The notes beneath the pieces are model-generated. The model saw nothing but the letters and a program-made list of their open reading frames with translations. It was not told the DNA's origin and did no database searches. Positions 29,501 through 38,500 of a stretch of 64,000 nucleotides of DNA are shown piece by piece. The stretch spans positions 1,949,861 to 2,013,860 of the forward strand of contig VZRN01004254.1 in assembly GCA_013397935.1 (NCBI GenBank). The letters are read 5' to 3'. The DNA is from Dasyornis broadbenti. Lineage: Eukaryota; Chordata; Aves; Passeriformes; Dasyornithidae. Made by a program: the position numbers and the translations under genes. Numbering within the stretch: the first letter of the stretch is position 1; each line of letters starts with the position of its first letter.

Positions 29501-32500
29501 CAGAGTGCAAATTTACATGTATATTTTTAATCTGTAACATGCGCTCTGTATTCATCTTGTGTAATGTTACTGGCTTCTAATACTTTTTGCCTTGATAGAA
29601 ACATCTGAATATAGGTGTATGGTGTAGTCTATAATTTGTCTAATTAAAAAAATAAGTAAAATATGGGCTGTCTTCTTGATTCATTCAGTTCTTTCACTGA
29701 TTCTATAAGTATAAAGAAGGACTGGACATACCTGTGACAGATTAAAACTTACCTGGCCTACACTTACACCTCCTCCTGATTTGAGGCATGAGGTTCAAGT
29801 TCAGGAAAGATGGCAATGTCTAATCTGTCGAATAGGTTTGATAAACAGGTGTCAACTATCTGGTCAGCAAAATGGAGTCAGATTTTTCTTAGTGGTGTAC
29901 AGCATTAGGCAATGAAGATGACTTGGATAGTGGGAAATTGCGTCTAGGTAGAAGGAATTTTTTTTTTCCCCTTGCTGTCCTAAGAGTGGCACACTGTTTC
30001 CTAGGGAGGTGGTGGAATCTCTGTCCTTTACAGTCTTCAAGACTGGTCATGGCCTTGATCAGCCAGATGTGATGAGCCCTATTCTGAGCTGAGATGGGGC
30101 TAGATGACCTCCTCAAGTTCCTTCCAACCTATGTTCTATGATTCTGTATGTAAAACTGATACAATTTACTCTTCACACGTTCAAAATTAATAAAACCTGG
30201 GCTTGTGACACACCTATTGGATCTGTAAAGACAGGCCCTTCTCATGTCTGCAATATCCCTTCCCCAGTTTGCAAGTGCTCAGTACCCATCTGTCTTAGCC
30301 TTTGATAGTAAATTGTAAAGCAGAAGACCTGGTTGGATTTTTAATTATTACTGAGGTTTCATAGATACCACTGTAACAGAAGAATAAAATCAACCCAAGT
30401 GAGAGTCCTATATTGCTTTTGATTATGTGGGTTGATTCTTTTGTGTGTTTGTTTTCCAATTAACTTCTGAACTGTATGAAGATCGTAGTATAACTCTGGA
30501 ACTTTTAATAGAAGTTTTTGATTTGTTTTTTTTTTACTTGAAATACACAAGTAAATACCAAAAAACCCTCCAGCTGTAAAATTGCTATCATCTCATCAAC
30601 TTCAACAGCAACTTTCCTTGACCTATGACAACGGGATTGGCAGTCTTTAATACTAAATAACAATTTTTTTGAAAAATCTAGGAAGTTTGTTCAGAGAAAA
30701 AAAGATCAATGAAAATATCTCCCCTATCTCTCTTCTTAGCAATTAACTATTCTCGTATCAAGTGCCTCCCATAAGAAGGTTTTTGCAACACTGAACCGTG
30801 GTCTGTAACTCACTCTGTTGTATTTTACTGCATTTAAACATTGTGATGAATTTGATTCTAAATCCTCATTCATTTCAGTTAAAACAAATGTAAAAGGAAA
30901 ATGGCATAATGACAATATAAGTTTTTTTTATTTTGTCAGGGTTTCTCCAAAGATATTAAAGTACCAAAAGCAAAATATGTTGGCTACATCAAGGATTATG
31001 AGGGTGCCACATTAATGGGATGTGAATTAAATCCGAGGATCCCTTACACGGAATTTTCTGTCATCATCAAAAAGCAAAAAGAGGTAAAGGTTGAAATGAA
31101 ATGTTTAATGTTATCCTTTATTCAAATGTTTAGAAATGGTTCAGCTGGTGCCAGATTAGCTCTCTTCTTTGCTTTGGTGCTTAAATTTAAGTGAATACTT
31201 TCATTAGTTAGAATAATCCCTTCATTCAAGTCCCAGTGCCAAAATTTGGTAGTTGAAGCATTAAATTCTAACTTACTGGCTTAAAAAGAACAAGCCTGTT
31301 AAAGTATTGGTATTTTGAGGAGTAATTCACGGTTAAATTTTGTGGTAGTTAACTAAGCAAAATCTTGTGAGAGTGATTTTTTTTATTGCTTTGTCAATTC
31401 CTTCCCCCCTTATCAGTAGTGTTCATTGGAGTGGCATTTAAATGGAGTGTTTGTATTGTATGGCCTGTATTTTATTTGAAAGAAAGAGGATTCTTTTTTC
31501 TGCCACTCTTTTAATATATAAATCAAGGGTGGCTTGTCTTAATTTCCAGTCTGAGTTTATGTGGGATGTTCTTTATTTAGTTTATACTATAAATATATAT
31601 ATTAGTTTTATTATATAATAAGGTGGTTTATTAGAAAAATAATTATGATGTTTCCAGTTGTGTTTAAATACCTTCTTGGGTTTTTAAAGAAATACAAATT
31701 ACAAGGATAATTTGTTCTTTCAAGGTTATTCAAACCTGACCTTTTATTTTGTTAAAAGAGCTTCTTTATGGAGCAATCATTTTTCTTCCAATAGAGCCTT
31801 TTGGCCCATGCTTGGAGAAGGAATTTGGTCCATGCTTGGAGAAGGAGAGGCAGTATCTGATGGCTTTACATTTCAGTTGACAAGGTTTTCTAACTTCACT
31901 CAATGTGAAAGTTTTCATATGTCCATACAACACAGACCATGAGTTTTCCCCTTTCATTTCTCCTTGGCTGCATTACCCTTCAGATTCCAGGCTACTACTG
32001 GACATGCCAGCTGCCCCTTAGGGATGGGATGTCAGTGTGTGTGGATAGTGGATATGTCCCCTGTAGCATGTTACATCTTAGGTGTGCTTAACTGCCATAG
32101 TACAGTTCTGGGCCCAAACCATCAACGTAACATACCACTTCCAAAAACTTGTCATTTTTCCAGATTTTGGCTCGGGGATTGCTTTATTAGCTTTCTTCAC
32201 TCTTGTCATGGTTTGAGCCTGGCCAAATGCCAGGTACCCCCAAATTAACACACCCACACCCAGGGCTCATGAGTTGAGATAAGGAAACCCGGGAGAAGAC
32301 GCACTCAAATAGGCAAAACAGGACTAACTTAGGTTGCAAAGTGATCTAATTTATTACTAACAGAGTCAGAGGAGTAAATGAGAAGTAAAATAAACCCTTC
32401 AAGGCCACCGTTTCTCCGCTCACCCCCCTCCCTCCTTCCCAGCAGCCGCACAAGGGAACAAGGTATGGGGGGGGATATAGGTCAGTTCATCACCCAGATC

Positions 32501-35500
32501 TTCTTCCCCTGCCCGGGGAAAGNNNNNNNNNNNNNNNNNNNNNNNNNNNNNNNNNNNNNNNNNNNNNNNNNNNNNNNNNNNNNNNNNNNNNNNNNNNNNN
32601 NNNNNNNNNNNNNNNNNNNNNNNNNNNNNNNNNNNNNNNNNNNNNNNNNNNNNNNNNNNNNNNNNNNNNNNNNNNNNNNNNNNNNNNNNNNNNNNNNNNN
32701 NNNNNNNNNNNNNNNNNNNNNNNNNNNNNNNNNNNNNNNNNNNNNNNNNNNNNNNNNNNNNNNNNNNNNNNNNNNNNNNNNNNNNNNNNNNNNNNNNNNN
32801 NNNNNNNNNNNNNNNNNNNNNNNNNNNNNNNNNNNNNNNNNNNNNNNNNNNNNNNNNNNNNNNNNNNNNNNNNNNNNNNNNNNNNNNNNNNNNNNNNNNN
32901 NNNNNNNNNNNNNNNNNNNNNNNNNNNATGGGCGAGTGGATCTCAGCATTTCCCGTGGGCCCCCATGGGCTGCAGGGGCACCCTCTGCTTCACCATGGGC
33001 CTCACCACGGCCTGCAGAGGCTGCAGAGCTCCGGTGCCTGGAGCTCCCCCTCCCCCTCCTTCTCCACTGACCTTGGTCTCTCCATGTTGTTTTCCCTCAC
33101 ATACTCTCACCTCCTTCTCCTCCTCTGGCTAAGGAAAAGTGCGTGCACCCATTGTTTTGTTTTCTTCTTAAATATGTTTTTCACAGAGGTGTAACCAACA
33201 TCTCTAATTGGCCCAGGCTTGGCCAGCAGCATGTCCATCACCTCAGAGCTGGACATGGTGAAGGCTTCGAGAAGCTTCACCGAGAAGCCATCTTTGTGGG
33301 CCTCCCCTACTAGAAAAACTTGGGCCAAGCTAAACCACGACAACTCTCTTATTTGTTGAGATATCCATATTGTTCTAAAGAACTTGGAGACACTCTTCTT
33401 GTAGATAAAGTGCCTTGGTTCTTCAGACATCTCGTGTCTAACATTATTAGGAAGAAAGCTGCTGTTATACACTGATCTGTGCTGTTGATCTTCTCTGAGA
33501 ATAATTATATACAGCTTTGGAACTGGATCTTAGGATTGCCTGTTTAACACTCAAAACACAGATCAGGCCTTTTATTCTCCCTGTTGCAAGGAAATTTAGA
33601 AATAGCCCTCACAGTCTGGAGCTTTATGAAGAATGCTTGCTTGTCTGCCGATAACCAAAAGCAGTGAAAATGCTACCTGGACATAAGAATTTTGAATGTT
33701 GACAGTTTGTATTATGTACCAATTTTCTTGAATGCTGGAAATTGCCCTTACTAAACATCAGGCTTTTCAGGACCTATCCTTCTAGAAGTGAAGTTTTTCA
33801 TGGTATCTAAGGTTTTATTTGAGAATTGGAGTATATGCCTATGGCTGCTAAGACCATATCACCCAACATGAACCAGTAGCTTGTTTACAGTCATTCTGAA
33901 AAATATGACAAATCCCTTTATGCAAAGCTTTGTGACCTACTGACTTGTGGACAATCACTGTTACTGACTGAACAGCTTGCTTTAATCAGGAAGAGCCACT
34001 AGTTCCTAAATTATAAGAAGGGCTTAAGTTGGATTTAATAATTAGTTTGAAATTATTTTCATATTATGCTGGAATCTGGCTATGGTGCTGTTGTATACTG
34101 TATTTCTCTTAACATTTCTAAGCTCTGTTGAAAGTCTGTTTTTCTCTTTTCCTCTTCTTTGAGAGGAAATATTATGTGTGAGGGAGTGAAGGTCCTTAAA
34201 AATAAAAATATGTCCATCTTTATTATTTCCAAAGAAAACAGTCTATCAAACTGGTGGTCTGAATGGTTGTGCATTTGTTTAGTCCAGGTTAGGAAGTTTT
34301 GAAAGTTGCATATTCAGGACACACAAAGGTTAGATAAGTATCTAAGTGTGTATCAAGAGCATCAAAGCAAATTGCTTAGAATTTGAGGTAATAAGACTGC
34401 AAAGTAAAACAGAGTGTACCCAGGAGTGGGAAAAGCCTTTCCCTAGCATTTACAAGTGGAGTAGAATTTTGATTCTGAAGAGTGGCATCAGTGTGACATC
34501 CTCCAGAGAAAATCTTCAATGAGAGTATCTTTGATACATAAGCAACTTTATATGGAGACTTTGAAGTGAATAGGTTATTTGTAAAATTTTGGAATATGAA
34601 CATACATGTGCATCAAAATATATGCATTCAATATGTGCTTTGAAATTTTTGACCAGCTGTGCTGAAGCATTTCAGAAGCTCTCAGTTGTTAGAATTTTAG
34701 AGCCAGTTCCCGAACATTCTTTCAGAAAATGTCCTTCTCTGCCTCTGCTGCTGTCTTCCCAGAAGCTGTACAGCTTTGTGATCAATAGAGCAAGCAATGA
34801 CTCCTTTTTCCTAAATTTGTGCCAAAATAGCTGAGAGATTTGATAGCTTCATCTGCAGAATCAGTGTTTGGTCAGGTAGCTCAGCCCCATTACCAGCTTC
34901 ATGGAAAAGGACTGCAAGGTTAGGAAGTGAAAATGTTTCTGTTCATGACAGTTTTGCATTATTCTTCTGGGTTACTTTAGACCAAATAAATTATTTTTTG
35001 TTTTCTCTTCTGCTTTATTATAGATCATTAAAAAGCTCATAGAAAGGAAACAAGCTCAAATACGAAAAGTTTATCCTGGCCTTTCTTGCTTCAAAGATGG
35101 AGTACGGCAGATTCCTATAGAAAGCATTCCTGGAATTAGTATGTATCAATCTCTTTTAATATAGGAAAAAAGCAGAACGGCCCAAGAAAGGTCTGAGACT
35201 AGAAATACTAATGCAGTCACATAGTTCTTTTTTATTAGAATGTAATTGTTTTGGTCTGCTGATTTGATTTCTGTGAAGATTGTTGTGTTTCCAATACAAT
35301 TGCTGTCTTTGAGATTTCCCCAAGGCATCTCAGGCTGATCTTCTTTTATGTACATGTGTATAATTTTACTTATGTGTGATCCCTCTTTGATTTGTATCGC
35401 AGTGTAGGCGGCAGTTTCCCTCTGGCTCCATTTTAATGCACTGCACTCCCGAACAACAATTATTTCTATGCTAGACATAAACTTACAGGACAAAACAGAA

Positions 35501-38500
35501 TTTAAAAAAATTAAGTATCATCTTTTGGGGGATTTTTTTTCAGCTGTGCTTTTCTGCAATTTATTCTTTGTCCCTAAGGAATCGGATTGGATAACTTTGT
35601 CATCATTATTCTTTACAGGGGTGGGTTGCTGTAAAATATGTATTGAATTATTGAAAAGAAATGTGTTTCATATAGAAATATTTTAGAATCTTTTCAGCAT
35701 TCTGGAGGAAGAGACATGTAGGAAATTGAATGGGGCTGTAGGCTAGATGGTTATGTTATTTATTAGGAGTAGCTTTATTAAAACAAACCCATTTTACAGC
35801 AGTAGTGCTGAAATGGGTTTTCTTCTTTGAGTTGCAATAACTCAGTTAATGTTTTGACCTACTGTAGTTCCCATATAATATCTCATGTTGTTGGTGTACA
35901 GGAGAGACTGGCTGGAAACCAAGCGGAAAAGAAAGAGGGTAAGTGCTACACAAAGTAAAATCATTAAGCAGTTGGTTTATTCCTTTGAGAAAAGTCTTTA
36001 AACAATGTCACTTGATATTGCCTTCTATCCATTGGAAATCAGATAAATAATCTGCAAAAGATGAGTTGTAAAGTGGTTTTTGTGGTGTTTTTTATTTATT
36101 TTTTATTGTAGGCAAGTGTGGTTTAGGTAGTGGGGTTCTTTTTTGGGATTTTTGTTTGGGTGTGTTTGCTTGTTTTAAATGTTATTTCTTCCACAAAATG
36201 CGTGAAACTTTGGAGTTGCTTTTAGGTAAGATGCAAATTGTAGGCATGAAGATAGGAGATTCAAACTAATCTTTTTGTATTCATATTTTTCTTCAAGTAA
36301 GGAGCCCAAGGATCCAGATCAACTTTACAGCACATTAAAAACCATCCTGCAGCAAGTGAAGGTGAGTGCTAGTTCTAGCTTACTTTCTGTAAAGATTTTT
36401 AAATTATTTCCAATATCTAGTTTCCATATTAGATACCTTACTTTTTTCTTTACCAAAGAGCCATCAAAGCGCTTGGCCCTTCATGGAACCCGTGAAGAGA
36501 ACAGAAGCTCCTGGATATTATGAAGTTATAAGGTTTCCCATGGGTAATGCTATTAACATTTTTTAAGTATAGAGTTTAAAAATCATTATAGCTACAGACA
36601 TAGCAGATAAATTTTAATCTGATTGTTTTATGGTAAAAGATTTATGTTACTTGCAGCTCTGAAGTGTCGAGTGGCTGTCGTTTGAAACTGATGAGTGCTC
36701 TGTGACCTTTGTGAAACATGTATGGTGTACATATCTGAAATCTTAGCATGCACTAGAGAACCCTAACAAGCTCTTAAATGGTGCAATCAGCTAGAAGCTT
36801 TCAGGACTGAACTGGTGTAGGTGAATTGTAGGAATATGTTCTTGTGTGTGGTAACTGGTCATTGCAGGTCCTACTCATATGTTAGAAAAACCTCAAGGCA
36901 AACTTTCAGGAACACCTGAGCATTTGAGTTGCTTTGAAACACAGGTTTAAGATTTCTAAGTCACATAGAGAAAATCTTTTGAAAAGTTCCAGGGTTTTCT
37001 AACTAAGTCTTAACACTTTGCTCCAATTTAAGTTTAGGAAAATGCTTCATGCAACTGATTGTAAGCTAACTTTTATCTTTGTCTTTTAGATCTGCCACAG
37101 TTGTCTGAGGTGTTTTATTTATTTATTTTTTCTTATAAGTAATGCAGCTATTGTTTATGTAGGATTGCTTGCAAAGGGAAGTACGCAACTGCTAATAATG
37201 TTTTTCTTTTGATTGCTTCTCTTATGACCCAGCTTTTGACTTCTGGGACATAATTTCAGTGATAATTCAGTGATGCTCTAAATGGATGCTTGATTTGTAC
37301 TGCACCAGATTTAAAACTGAATTCTGACACTCCTTCCTCATTTATGCAGTGCTCACCTCTATCATTCTGATGACAGTTTCTGAACTCCTTAATATCGTTA
37401 GAGAATGAAATACAGGTTCATGGCAGGCTACTACCCATCAGTTTCTCAGAGAATAAATAAAAGTATTTGTTCATGTTGGTTTGCATAGGTTCCAAGACCA
37501 TCTATATCGATTTAGTTTAATTATCCTTTTGTATTCAACTTATCATTCCCAAATAGTAGATATGCATATACTTTATAAACCAGTAGCTGGCTTCCTGTAT
37601 CCCTGACACAAATTTATTTTCTACCAGTGAAGAAAAAGACTGTTAATTCCCTTATGTGGTAGTTTTCTCTATCTGCTTTTCTGAGCAGATCTAGCTGGCT
37701 GTTTGAACAGTGGTTACAAAGAATGTTCCTGAGCTGGCAAACCCAAAGTAGGAGTGTTGCCTGTCCTTTCCTTGTTCAGATGCATTACACTAGAGGTGGG
37801 GGCAGCAGTTCTCCTTTGAGGATTAAGCTGAGATCTTTGGTTTAGCTTTGCTCTGTTTTTTGTCAGCTAAGGAACCCAGCATGACTAAACTGTGCGTTGA
37901 TTCGTGATTAACTGCAGATTACTTTCTGCTCTCCCTGCCAGCATGCTGATACTGTAAAAAGTTGCTCAGACAAGAGATAACAGTTACCTTTATGTTTGTG
38001 TACAGACTAAATTGTACAGTTTTTGAGAGGTTATGGCTGTAAATTTTTTTGACTACCTCCTAAGGTCAGTTCTCATGTATAAAGTTTTTTTTTACCCCTG
38101 TTTAAAGTGCTCTTCAGGTGGTCTTTCAAGCAGTACTCTGGGGTTTTTTTTTCCCTTTTCATATGCCATTCAAAAGCTGTATGGCTGAGTGGCAGATGGA
38201 ACCAAACTTTCACTGCACTTAGAGGAGAACAGCTTAACTCTCCAGCCAGGCAACATTTGCGTTAGGGTGAGGTGAGCAGCCTTGTCAGCTGGGTGCTATA
38301 ATTAGTCTATGGATATCTAGTTTAGGTATAGGCACCTGAATTTCAGAATTAATGGGAGCTGAATAAGCCTTTACTTTTGCAAAACATTGTGCAAAACTAG
38401 GGAGTGGCAAGTTCTGTATCATTGGAAAAGGTATTTGAGAACATCCATCAAACTTTGCTTAAATAATGCCATCTTGTCAATTTGACAGGGTTTTCTTCTC

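Noticed and set aside
32378..33070. 230-residue open frame across the gap
   Set aside because: Most of it is N, and the readable ends are LTR sequence.
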